Source of the DNA: CAZDUS01 sp964609375
GTDB lineage: Bacteria; Verrucomicrobiota; Kiritimatiellia; CAIKKV01; CAITUY01
Length of the DNA stretch: 29,377 bases
NCBI GenBank assembly: GCA_964609375.1
Contig: CAZSSA010000021.1
Span: forward strand, 1-29,377
Direction: 5' to 3'
Positions within the stretch are counted from its first letter, which is position 1, and the number at the start of each line of letters is the position of its first letter. The position numbers and the translations under genes were made by a program. Below, in pieces: positions 23,378 to 29,377 of this stretch. The notes beneath the pieces were generated by a model that ran no database searches, was not told the origin of the DNA, and saw only the letters and a program-made list of their open reading frames with translations.

Positions 23378-24874
23378 ATGAAAAAACTATCGATCGCCAA
23401 TCTTGGTCCCGAGCATCAGGATTATCTTCGTGATGAATCCCGGCGAACAGGTCACGCAGAGGCTATTGCTTTCCCTAAAACCGATGGGGATATCCTATCG
23501 GCCTTGATGACCGCGCGCGATAACGGCTGGCCGGTGACAATCCAAGGGGCGCGCACCGGTATTGCCGCTGGAGCGGTCCCTGAAGGGGGGCTCATTTTGA
23601 ATCTGAGCCGCATGAACCAGATTGGCATTATTCATGACGGAAAACGCATCACCGTCCAACCGGGTGCTTTACTTGCCGATATTCGTGTTGCTGTTCAGCA
23701 GCAGGGACTCTTTTTCCCGCCCGATCCCACCGAAACGTCGGCCTCGATCGGGGGGATGTTGGCGTGCAACGCTTCCGGAGCGCAAAGCTACCATTACGGT
23801 CCGACGCGTCGCTGGGTTAATGCTTTACGCCTGATACTGGCCGATGGTCGCTCGTTTAGGATTGAGCGTGGTACAAAGGCCCAGGGGCGTTGTTTCTCCG
23901 TGCAGACGGACACCGGCGACAAGATCACCGGTGAATTGCCCGTCCTGCCACTGCCTTCTGTCAAGAGCGCTGCCGGCTACCATGTCCAGCCGGATATGGA
24001 TTTAATAGACCTCTTTATAGGAATGGAGGGAACGCTCGGTATTATTGCCGAAATTGAACTCAGCCTGATCCCTGCGCCGAGTCGGGTGCAGGCGTTGACC
24101 GCCTTCTTCCCAAGCGAATCCGCGGCCTTGCGATTCGTCCGGTTTCTGCGGGCAGAAACCGGCATCGGGCTGCCGTGTCCTCCCGTATCGATTGAATTTT
24201 TCGACGCGCATGCCTTGGAGCTGCTACGCCGTGCCAAGGCTGATTATGCGGCTTTTGCCAAACTGCCCGTCCTGCCTCCGCATTTCCATTCCGCCATCTA
24301 CCTTGAATTTCACGGTGATGAAAGCGGCCCCATGGAGGAGGCTATCAGCCTGGTTGCCGAACAGATGGCCGGGCTGGGCGCCAACGCGGACGACGGCTGG
24401 TTTGCCGATAGCGCCAAGGACCTTGAAATTCTGAAAATGTTTCGCCATGCCACTCCGGAAGCGGTTAACCTGTTAATCGACGCACGCAGGAAGGAGCACC
24501 CTGGCCTGACCAAACTGGGTACTGACATGTCAGTGCCCGATGACTGCCTGAACAAGGTGATGGCGCTTTACCATGAGGGGCTTGAGGCATCAGGACTTGA
24601 GTACGTGATCTTCGGACACATTGGAGACAATCATGTCCACGTCAACATCGTGCCCCGTTCTCAGGAAGAATATACACGAGGCAAAGCGCTCTATCTTGAG
24701 TGGGCGCGCGCTGTTGTGGCCATGGGGGGCTCTGTTTCCGCTGAACATGGCATAGGGAAGCTCAAGGTCCCATTGCTTCGTCAAATGATCGGCGACGAAG
24801 GCGTCTTGGCGATGAAACAACTCAAGCGGATTTTTGATCCCGCAGGGATCCTGAATCCAGGAAACCTCTTTTAA
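23378..24874 (+). CDS. FAD-linked oxidase of the GlcD/D-lactate dehydrogenase type
   Basis: A 498-residue flavoprotein of the vanillyl-alcohol-oxidase fold that oxidises a 2-hydroxyacid such as glycolate or D-lactate. The FAD-binding region carries GARTGIAAGAVPEGGLILNLSRMN, VQPGALLADI, PDPTETSASIGGMLACNASGA and MEGTLGIIAEIEL; the C-terminal half ends in FGHIGDNHVHVNIVP, SAEHGIGKLK and FDPAGILNPGNLF, all standard for the family (His residues in the two late motifs contact flavin and substrate). It starts at ATG 23378 with no clear Shine-Dalgarno. No iron-sulphur partner (GlcF) or separate subunit is seen next to it, so it may be a single-chain enzyme. Exact substrate open. Confidence 0.92.
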   Translation: MKKLSIANLGPEHQDYLRDESRRTGHAEAIAFPKTDGDILSALMTARDNGWPVTIQGARTGIAAGAVPEGGLILNLSRMNQIGIIHDGKRITVQPGALLADIRVAVQQQGLFFPPDPTETSASIGGMLACNASGAQSYHYGPTRRWVNALRLILADGRSFRIERGTKAQGRCFSVQTDTGDKITGELPVLPLPSVKSAAGYHVQPDMDLIDLFIGMEGTLGIIAEIELSLIPAPSRVQALTAFFPSESAALRFVRFLRAETGIGLPCPPVSIEFFDAHALELLRRAKADYAAFAKLPVLPPHFHSAIYLEFHGDESGPMEEAISLVAEQMAGLGANADDGWFADSAKDLEILKMFRHATPEAVNLLIDARRKEHPGLTKLGTDMSVPDDCLNKVMALYHEGLEASGLEYVIFGHIGDNHVHVNIVPRSQEEYTRGKALYLEWARAVVAMGGSVSAEHGIGKLKVPLLRQMIGDEGVLAMKQLKRIFDPAGILNPGNLF

Positions 24875-24896
24875 ATTACAATTTTTCCGGTTCCTG

Positions 24897-24925
24897 TTGC
24901 CTGCCTCCCTGTCTTTTTGTATTAT
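24897..24925 (+). promoter_or_regulatory. candidate promoter of the lipoprotein gene
   Basis: TTGCCT (24897-24902), a 17-nt spacer and TATTAT (24920-24925). The -10 is a good match. The start would be near 24932, leaving a leader of about 60 nt before ATG 24994. Confidence 0.5.
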
Positions 24926-24986
24926 TTAAAAAATAAGACTGGCAACGGATGTTACCTGTGAGGGTATCCATTTGGCGACAGGGAGG
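24904..24986. repeat. inverted repeat that can hide the lipoprotein Shine-Dalgarno
   Basis: CCTCCCTGTC (24904-24913) and GACAGGGAGG (24977-24986) are perfect complements. The right arm holds the ribosome-binding site GGGAGG of ATG 24994. The left arm lies within the promoter spacer, so it is present only in RNA that comes from further upstream. Confidence 0.6.
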
Positions 24987-24993
24987 AAAAAAA

Positions 24994-25521
24994 ATGATGA
25001 AAGCATTGATTTTATTGCTTCTGATGGCGGCAGTGGGTTGTGAGGTTGATACACGCACCGAGGGCGTGGACGGTACTTCTGGAACGCCGGATTCAGGAAC
25101 GCCGGATTCTGGCACCTTGACAAATGGCACCTCGTCGGCAGCAGAAGCGGCTGCCCAAGCTGAGTGGGATTCCATTAAATGGCACACCGGTTCAGGACCC
25201 AACTGTCAAGGGGCGAGGAAAGTGATGACGCTAACCTCGGCCAAGATCACGAGCGGGGGGTCCAAGGTCTCCTTTTCCTGGGATCGTTACCCCTGGTCCG
25301 GAATGGGGCTCGCTCATTTCTTTGTCTGGAATGGGACCGGCTGGAGTGGCGGCAAATTTGACTGGATCCGGCAGGGTGGCCAAAGCACCAAGTTGCTTGA
25401 GAATATTCACGAAGGCTATAACGGTCTCCGCGACCCGCCATCTGGCACCCGTGTTGCCTTTGCATGGACGTCCGGCGACGGCAAACAGCGGAGTAATATG
25501 GTTTATACGACTTGGCCGTAA
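24994..25521 (+). CDS. small lipoprotein with tandem-repeat linker
   Basis: A 175-residue lipoprotein. The signal peptide MMKALILLLLMAAVGC ends in a lipobox (AAVGC), so it is lipidated at Cys16. After it comes SGTPDSGTPDSGTLTNGTS, a short tandem repeat encoded by a 15-bp DNA repeat near 25078-25113. The globular part (residues about 55-175) is rich in Trp, Gly and Ser (WDSIKWHTGSGPNCQG, VSFSWDRYPWSGMG, FVWNGTGWSGGKFDWI, RVAFAWTSGDGKQRSN). It could be a carbohydrate- or cell-wall-binding beta-sandwich, but I do not recognise it. ATG 24994 has GGGAGG with a 7-nt spacer. A further 15 codons open upstream and are not used. The gene is convergent with the CoA-binding gene. Confidence 0.8.
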   Translation: MMKALILLLLMAAVGCEVDTRTEGVDGTSGTPDSGTPDSGTLTNGTSSAAEAAAQAEWDSIKWHTGSGPNCQGARKVMTLTSAKITSGGSKVSFSWDRYPWSGMGLAHFFVWNGTGWSGGKFDWIRQGGQSTKLLENIHEGYNGLRDPPSGTRVAFAWTSGDGKQRSNMVYTTWP

Positions 25522-25644
25522 CCGCCCTGTCGTATTCCCTCGAACAGGACGCTGAGTTACGCCAAAACCACGGACCCGCCCCTAACCCTTCCAAGGCGGG
25601 GAGCTCGCTTGTGATGGATGCCATCCCGGCCCGTGCAGGGGGCA
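25522..25644. other. convergent intergenic region with weak hairpins
   Basis: A 123-nt spacer between two convergent stop codons. A 6-bp stem (CCCGCC 25575-25580 / GGCGGG 25595-25600) and a 5-bp stem (GATGG/CCATC 25613-25625) occur but neither is followed by a T run, so a terminator is possible but unproven. Confidence 0.35.
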
Positions 25645-26004
25645 TTAAAATCGACGCGACGACAACAACGCGAGAGTGCAAGCCTCGAGAACCAGCATTC
25701 CTTTCCCGCGCAAAGCCGATGCAAGTTTGAGATTCTCTGCGCCGGGGTTGAAAATTACCCGCTTGGCTCCGCATTGGATAATGTGGCTGGCAATCGCCTC
25801 GGAATGCGCTGGTTGAAGATACACGGTGACGGTATCAATCCGTTCAGGGATCTCGGAGAGCGAGTGATACACCGGGAGGCCATTGATATTCTCCAGGATC
25901 GGATGAACCGGTAACACCTTGTGGCCTGCTTCTTGCAGACGCAACACGGCCTTGTGGCTATAGCGTTCCGGCTTATTACTGGCTCCCAATACGGCAACAT
26001 TCAT
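25645..26004 (-). CDS. CoA-binding domain protein (YccU-like)
   Basis: A 119-residue single-domain protein of the CoA-binding_2 type: MNVAVLGASNKPERYSHKAVLRLQEAGHKVLPVHP with a dinucleotide-type GASNKPERYS loop, then PVYHSLSEIPERIDTVTVYLQP and FNPGAEN, and a C-terminal ACTLALL. The family resembles the CoA-binding half of succinyl-CoA synthetase and is often annotated only by its fold. Function unknown. The ATG at 26002-26004 lacks a good Shine-Dalgarno. It is divergent from the 88-residue gene, with a miniature repeat element in the 282-nt space between them. Confidence 0.9.
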   Translation of the reverse strand: MNVAVLGASNKPERYSHKAVLRLQEAGHKVLPVHPILENINGLPVYHSLSEIPERIDTVTVYLQPAHSEAIASHIIQCGAKRVIFNPGAENLKLASALRGKGMLVLEACTLALLSSRRF

Positions 26005-26022
26005 GAAATCACCATGGGATTA

Positions 26023-26051
26023 ATAGTATCAGGTCCTCCGCCACACTTCAA
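26023..26051 (-). promoter_or_regulatory. possible promoter of the CoA-binding gene
   Basis: On the minus strand: TTGAAG (26046-26051), a 17-nt spacer and TACTAT (26023-26028). The start would be about 26016, only about 12 nt before the ATG. Confidence 0.3.
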
Positions 26052-26069
26052 GGATTGCAGGTCAGGATG

Positions 26070-26192
26070 CAGCAATTCGCATTATGGCCACCTCTCCTGG
26101 AGGGCGGGCGTCCTCGACCGCCGTTTTGGTGCAACTAGGCACGCGGCGGCTGGGGACATCCGCCCTCCATGCGGCCAAAATGAGAATAGCTG
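26070..26192. mobile_element. 123-bp hairpin miniature element (MITE/REP-like) with terminal inverted repeats and 9-bp target duplication
   Basis: The ends form 20-bp inverted repeats, CAGCAATTCGCATTATGGCC (26070-26089) and the complement at 26173-26192, 17 of 20 matching. Inside lies a second, GC-rich inverted pair of 26 nt (26098-26123 and 26144-26169, 21 of 26 matching), starting TGGAGGGCGG, around a 20-nt loop. The sequence GTCAGGATG is directly repeated on both sides (26061-26069 and 26193-26201) and touches the ends, as a target-site duplication would. It carries no protein gene, so it would need a transposase from elsewhere. Confidence 0.7.
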
Positions 26193-26213
26193 GTCAGGAT
26201 GTCAAATGCCCCA

Positions 26214-26241
26214 TTGCAGGCGGGCGGCGAGTTGCTATCAT
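26214..26241 (+). promoter_or_regulatory. possible promoter of the 88-residue gene
   Basis: TTGCAG (26214-26219), a 16-nt spacer and TATCAT (26236-26241); the start would lie near 26248, about 39 nt before ATG 26287. It begins 12 nt after the right copy of the target duplication. Confidence 0.3.
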
Positions 26242-26286
26242 AAGCCGCGTTGTGGGCGTGATGCTTCACAACAGGATTTACATATC

Positions 26287-26553
26287 ATGCACCGACAAAT
26301 TTGCTGGGTAGAGAAAAACGAAGACGGCATTAAACGGGAAGTGCGAGTCAATGTTAATCGTGGCGCGATCAAGTGGCAGTTCAAGGCCGAAACCGACGAG
26401 CGGTGGGACTATACAACACCACCATCTCCCGCCGATTGGGATCACCTGCTTGAACGGGTTGAAAATCGCTATCAGCGCCGCAATGTTTCGTATGACGATG
26501 CCCAACTGGTGCGGCGCTGTCATGCCGAAGCAACAGGGAATGTCACTGGCTGA
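26287..26553 (+). CDS. small hypothetical protein (88 aa)
   Basis: A soluble 88-residue protein, charged and aromatic, with REVRVNVNRGAIKWQFKAETDERWDYTTPPSPADWDHLLERVENRYQRRNVSYDDAQLVRR. A beta-strand hairpin followed by two helices is likely. It reads like a real protein: a high share of charged residues, a sensible hydrophobic pattern and a terminal helix. It is in the longer open frame from 25921, but the upstream part runs through the repeat element and is not protein-like. I chose ATG 26287, with AGGA 13 nt upstream, so the Shine-Dalgarno is weak. My impression is that similar small proteins recur in related bacteria, not checked. It lies 27 nt before the ABC ATPase gene. Confidence 0.6.
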   Translation: MHRQICWVEKNEDGIKREVRVNVNRGAIKWQFKAETDERWDYTTPPSPADWDHLLERVENRYQRRNVSYDDAQLVRRCHAEATGNVTG

Positions 26554-26580
26554 CCGGGCATCGTCGTTTAACTGATCTTC

Positions 26581-27435
26581 ATGGGATCCAATGCAATGAG
26601 CGTTTCCAGTTCCATCCGTTCCTGCGGCGACTGTTGTACCCGGTTGGTGGATTTTGGCGTCACCCTGGGAAGGACCGCCGTTCTTGAGCACCTGAACCTT
26701 CACATGCACTGCGGAGAGTTGACGGTCGTCATTGGTCCCAATGGGGCGGGGAAGACCACCCTGTTGCGCGCCATGATCGGCGATTTACCGCACTCGGGGG
26801 ATATCCGGTTTATCCATCACGGCAATATCGAAAATGCCAAACCGCTTCGCATCGGTTACGTTCCGCAGAAACTGGAGATTGATGGCACCTCGCCAACGAC
26901 GGTCATGGATCTTTTTGCCGCCTCCCTGACCCGTTGGCCGCTATGGTTGGTTAGCCGAGCCTCCATCCGCCACAAAGCCCGCGAGAGTCTTGCCCTTGTT
27001 GGTGCAGATGCGCTTCTTGATCGCAAACTTTCGGAAATTTCCGTCGGCCAACTTCAGCGCGTGTTTCTGGCGCTCGCCCTCCTGCCGGTCCCTGAACTGT
27101 TGTTGCTCGATGAGCCTGTCTCGGGTGTGGACCATACAGGCACCGAGATGTTTTACCAGACCGTCTCCCGCATGCGCACGGATTTCGATCTCTCCATTTT
27201 GTTGGTCTCGCACGATCTTGCCGCGGCGGCCCGAGTGGCGGACCGGATTATTTTACTCAACCGGACAATTCTGTGCGATGGACCGCCCCGGGCCGTCCTG
27301 CTGAATCCCCTGATTCGCGAAACCTTCGGGTTTGGCTTCACGGGGGCTGAAATTCCTGAACGGATACTGCTGGACCATGCACAGCGTCATGACCGACGGC
27401 AGCCTTCAGCGGATAGGGAAGGGAGGCGCCCATGA
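26581..27435 (+). CDS. ABC transporter ATP-binding protein, metal-uptake (ZnuC-like) type
   Basis: A 284-residue ATPase expected to power uptake of zinc or manganese. It has Walker A GPNGAGKTT, Q-loop VPQK, the signature ISVGQLQRV, Walker B LLLLDEP and H-loop SHDLA. In the signature the first Gly of the usual LSGGQ is Val (SVGQ), which is unusual for a ZnuC-like protein. The ATG at 26581 is used by default; ATG 26596 is also possible, and neither has a good Shine-Dalgarno. Its stop overlaps the start of the permease as ATGA (27432-27435), and a GGGAGG just before serves the permease, so the two are a coupled pair. No periplasmic binding protein is visible in the window. Confidence 0.88.
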   Translation: MGSNAMSVSSSIRSCGDCCTRLVDFGVTLGRTAVLEHLNLHMHCGELTVVIGPNGAGKTTLLRAMIGDLPHSGDIRFIHHGNIENAKPLRIGYVPQKLEIDGTSPTTVMDLFAASLTRWPLWLVSRASIRHKARESLALVGADALLDRKLSEISVGQLQRVFLALALLPVPELLLLDEPVSGVDHTGTEMFYQTVSRMRTDFDLSILLVSHDLAAAARVADRIILLNRTILCDGPPRAVLLNPLIRETFGFGFTGAEIPERILLDHAQRHDRRQPSADREGRRP

Positions 27436-28265
27436 TGCCACTGTGGGGAGCAATAATGGGATTTATTCCATTTGAGTGGGCCCACTACGGTTTTATGCAA
27501 AACGCCTTATTGGCCGTTTTGCTGGTGACGCCCATTCTGGCGCTATTAGGATGCCTTGTCGTCAACAACCAGATGGCCTTTCTCTCCGAGGCCATGGGCC
27601 ATTCCACTCTCACGGGATTGGCCATTGGTGTCCTGCTTGGGCTACGGGAGCCCATGGCGGCTATCATTGGATTTGCCGTGCTTTTGGGAATTCTGATGTA
27701 CCTGATGCGCCGCTATAGTGCGGTGCCGCCGGATACGGCCATTGCGCTGGTGATGGCTTTTGTTGTCTCGCTGGGAATTGTGTTGCTCTCGCGGGGAGGG
27801 GGATTCACCAGGTTTTCCCGCTACCTGATTGGTGATATTCTCACCATCTCGCCTATGGAACTGCTTTGTTTGGCCGGCCTGCTGGTTCTGGTGCTTCTGA
27901 TATGGTTTTTCTTTTTCAACGCGCTTTTCTTTGTCCACTTGAACCGTCCGCTTGCCGCCAGTCGTGGATTCCCGGTCCGCCGGATAGAACTCTTTTTTAC
28001 CATTCTGGTGGCGGTTGTGGTGGCGGTGAGCATGCCGTGGGTGGGTCTGCTTGTGATCAATTCGATGCTGATTCTGCCTGCCGCCACGGCGCGCAATCTG
28101 GCCAGGAATACCCGGCAATACGTTCTCCTTGCCGTGGCACTTGGAATCCTATCTGGCCTTCTGGGGTTGGTTTCCTCCTTTTATTGGGACACGGCCACCG
28201 GCGCCACGATCGTTCTCTGGGCCTGCGGATTCTTTGCGGTGTCTGCCGTATTCAGGCGGCGGTAA
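27432..28265 (+). CDS. ABC transporter permease, metal-uptake (ZnuB/ABC-3) type
   Basis: A 277-residue membrane permease of the ABC-3 family, partner of the ATPase that it overlaps. It shows the family pattern: LGCLVVNNQMAFLSEAMGHSTLTGLAIG early, and the late segment PWVGLLVINSMLILPAATARNLARN, with about eight hydrophobic helices between. This family carries Zn2+, Mn2+ or Fe2+. No metal-responsive operator (Zur or Fur type) is recognisable upstream of the ATPase, and no substrate-binding protein lies beside it. The stop is at 28263-28265, and 271 nt of non-coding DNA follow. Confidence 0.92.
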   Translation: MMPLWGAIMGFIPFEWAHYGFMQNALLAVLLVTPILALLGCLVVNNQMAFLSEAMGHSTLTGLAIGVLLGLREPMAAIIGFAVLLGILMYLMRRYSAVPPDTAIALVMAFVVSLGIVLLSRGGGFTRFSRYLIGDILTISPMELLCLAGLLVLVLLIWFFFFNALFFVHLNRPLAASRGFPVRRIELFFTILVAVVVAVSMPWVGLLVINSMLILPAATARNLARNTRQYVLLAVALGILSGLLGLVSSFYWDTATGATIVLWACGFFAVSAVFRRR

Positions 28266-28352
28266 GGGGCGACGGGCCGATGCAGCCCAATGTGCGCCAG
28301 CACAAGGGAATATCCATCATGAGAGTGGCGCCCTTACGTAACGTTGTCTGTC

Positions 28353-28381
28353 TTGACTTTGTTCCGGTGATGGTTTATAAA
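28353..28381 (+). promoter_or_regulatory. strong sigma-70 promoter upstream of the pckG leader
   Basis: TTGACT (28353-28358), exactly 17 nt, TATAAA (28376-28381): the best promoter match in the window. It is 155 nt upstream of the pckG ATG. Transcription would start near 28388. A TTACGTAA palindrome at 28334-28341 lies just upstream. Confidence 0.75.
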
Positions 28382-28387
28382 TTCGAC

Positions 28388-28483
28388 CACGTTACTGGCA
28401 GGAGAGCAAGGGGCGGAGTTGATCCGCAAAGTGTGAACAGGCCGGCACGGAGCCGTTAGCGGGCTTCCGTGTCGGCCTTTTTT
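28388..28483 (+). ncRNA. predicted short leader RNA ending in a terminator, before pckG
   Basis: Between the promoter and the terminator lies about 95 nt without a good reading frame. It contains a small hairpin (GCGGA, loop GTTGA, TCCGC near 28405-28422) and then the terminator. It could be a stand-alone small RNA or a transcription-attenuation leader for pckG. I do not recognise a known riboswitch. Confidence 0.5.
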
Positions 28484-28490
28484 ATTTTTT
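28439..28490 (+). terminator. intrinsic terminator within the pckG leader
   Basis: A 13-bp stem pairs 28439-28451 (AGGCCGGCACGGA) with 28466-28478, with one G-U pair, enclosing a short inner loop, followed by TTTTTT at 28478-28483, then ATTTTTT. It is the clearest terminator in the window and it lies upstream of, not after, pckG. Confidence 0.9.
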
Positions 28491-28536
28491 ACAGGGATCG
28501 AAAGCGTCAACAACAGAAAACAGAAAGGAACTGAAG

Positions 28537-29377
28537 ATGACTGTCACATGCAAGAATAAGAAACTCGTCAACTGGGTCGCCGAAATCCAAGCCATGGTCA
28601 AACCGGACAAGGTTGTCTGGTGTGACGGCTCCAAGGCTGAATACGACGCCATGATCAAGATCATGGTGGATGCCGGTGCGGCTACTCCCCTGAAGAAACG
28701 GCCGAACAGCTACCTGTTCCGCAGCCATCCCAGCGACGTGGCCCGGGTTGAGGACCGCACCTACATCGCGTCGACGGAACAAATTGAAGCCGGTCCGACC
28801 AACAACTGGATCGACCCGGGTGAGCTGAAGAAGACTATGCGCGGGCTGTACGATGGCTGCATGAAGGGCCGCACGATGTACGTGATTCCCTTCAGCATGG
28901 GGCCCATCGGGTCGCCCATCTCCAAAATCGGCGTTGAGATCACCGAGTCGCCCTATGTCGTGGTGAACATGCACATCATGACGCGCGTCGGGGACAAGGT
29001 CATCGAAACCCTCGGGGAGACTGGTGAATTCATCCCCTGCCTGCACTCGGTTGGCGCGCCGCTGCAGCCGGGCCAGAAGGATGTGACCTGGCCGTGCGCC
29101 CCGATCGAGAAGAAGTACATCGCCCATTTCCCGGAAGAGAACCTGATCTGGTCCTTTGGTTCCGGCTATGGTGGCAATGCGCTGCTCGGCAAGAAGTGCC
29201 TGGCCTTGCGCATCGCCTCCACGATGGCCCGTCGCGAAGGCTGGATGGCGGAGCACATGCTCATCCTGCGCCTGACCAATCCGCAGGGCAAGCGCTTCCA
29301 CATAGCCGCCGCGTTTCCCAGTGCCTGCGGCAAGACCAACCTGGCCATGCTCCAGCCGACCATTCCAGGCTGGAAGT
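28537..29377 (+). CDS. pckG: phosphoenolpyruvate carboxykinase (GTP), 5' part, runs off the window
   Basis: Converts oxaloacetate and GTP to PEP and CO2, the committed step of gluconeogenesis. The 280 visible codons give MTVTCKNKKLVNWV, then NNWIDPGELKKTMRGLYDGCMKGRTMYVIPFSMGP and SPISKIGVEITESPYVVVNMHIMTR, HFPEENLIWSFGSGYGGNALLGKKC, and the P-loop FPSACGKTNLAM (kinase-1a motif), all typical of the GTP-type and absent from the ATP-type. ATG 28537-28539 has AAGGA 7 nt upstream. The rest lies beyond position 29377; the full enzyme is about 600 residues. The only promoter seen is upstream of the terminator at 28439-28490. Confidence 0.96.
   Translation, partial: MTVTCKNKKLVNWVAEIQAMVKPDKVVWCDGSKAEYDAMIKIMVDAGAATPLKKRPNSYLFRSHPSDVARVEDRTYIASTEQIEAGPTNNWIDPGELKKTMRGLYDGCMKGRTMYVIPFSMGPIGSPISKIGVEITESPYVVVNMHIMTRVGDKVIETLGETGEFIPCLHSVGAPLQPGQKDVTWPCAPIEKKYIAHFPEENLIWSFGSGYGGNALLGKKCLALRIASTMARREGWMAEHMLILRLTNPQGKRFHIAAAFPSACGKTNLAMLQPTIPGWK

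Noticed and set aside
25921..26286. Long open frame reading through the repeat element before the 88-residue gene
   Set aside because: It codes Cys/Arg-rich low-quality sequence from a hairpin element; only the part from 26287 looks like protein.
28282..28459. 59-codon open frame over the pckG promoter and leader
   Set aside because: It crosses a strong promoter and a terminator and has no Shine-Dalgarno or protein-like pattern.
1..29377. tRNA, rRNA, CRISPR or DnaA boxes
   Set aside because: No T-loop/cloverleaf pattern, no regular spacer-repeat array and no clear TTATCCACA cluster was seen on either strand.

Overview
The window looks like part of a draft bacterial chromosome scaffold. It has three runs of exactly 100 N (1441-1540, 3202-3301, 11877-11976), the usual placeholder for a gap of unknown length. 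Nearly everything visible is housekeeping or cell-envelope metabolism, with dense same-strand gene runs and several ATGA start/stop overlaps. The mix of genes suggests a Gram-negative bacterium: a beta-barrel outer-membrane protein ending in Phe, lipid-A/sugar-type GT-C transferases, GTP-dependent PEP carboxykinase, and a UDP-glucose dehydrogenase of the animal-like type. I lean towards the PVC group (Kiritimatiellota, Lentisphaerota or Verrucomicrobiota), but this rests on protein flavour only, not on a marker gene.

Layout. (1) 1-5838, mostly minus strand: UDP-glucose dehydrogenase, an exported small protein on the plus strand, an extended-SDR sugar epimerase and a large GT-C-like membrane protein whose end is lost in a gap. 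(2) 5835-13269, minus strand, a near-continuous directon: purD, purE (5' end in a gap), a degenerate S41 protease homologue, a Sua5-phosphatase fusion, an RpiB-GlyA fusion, a hexapeptide acyltransferase and an MprF-type flippase-like membrane protein. The purine genes and the fusions fit together: RpiB supplies ribose-5-phosphate, GlyA supplies glycine and one-carbon units, and PurD and PurE consume them. (3) 13411-18238, plus strand: a secreted beta-propeller and two GT-C-type membrane proteins. (4) 18249-19881, minus strand: an outer-membrane barrel and an orphan nucleotidyltransferase-like protein. (5) 20018-23291, plus strand: mnmE and mnmG, the tRNA wobble-uridine modification pair. (6) 23378-28265: a GlcD-like FAD oxidase, a small lipoprotein, a CoA-binding protein, an 88-residue conserved-looking protein, and an ATPase plus permease of a metal ABC transporter. 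(7) 28353-29377: a strong promoter, a short leader with an intrinsic terminator, then pckG running off the end.

The most striking points are these. Two ParB-binding (parS) palindromes lie inside an in-frame insertion of mnmG, so a centromere is written into a tRNA-modification enzyme. Two consecutive bifunctional fusions (Sua5-phosphatase and RpiB-GlyA) echo the order of single genes in the Bacillus ywlC-ywlE-ywlF-glyA cluster. A 123-bp hairpin-type miniature element with imperfect 20-bp terminal inverted repeats and a 9-bp target duplication sits between two divergent genes. An S41 homologue has lost both catalytic residues, and a promoter-terminator leader precedes pckG. No tRNA, rRNA, CRISPR array, phage gene or intact insertion sequence is visible.
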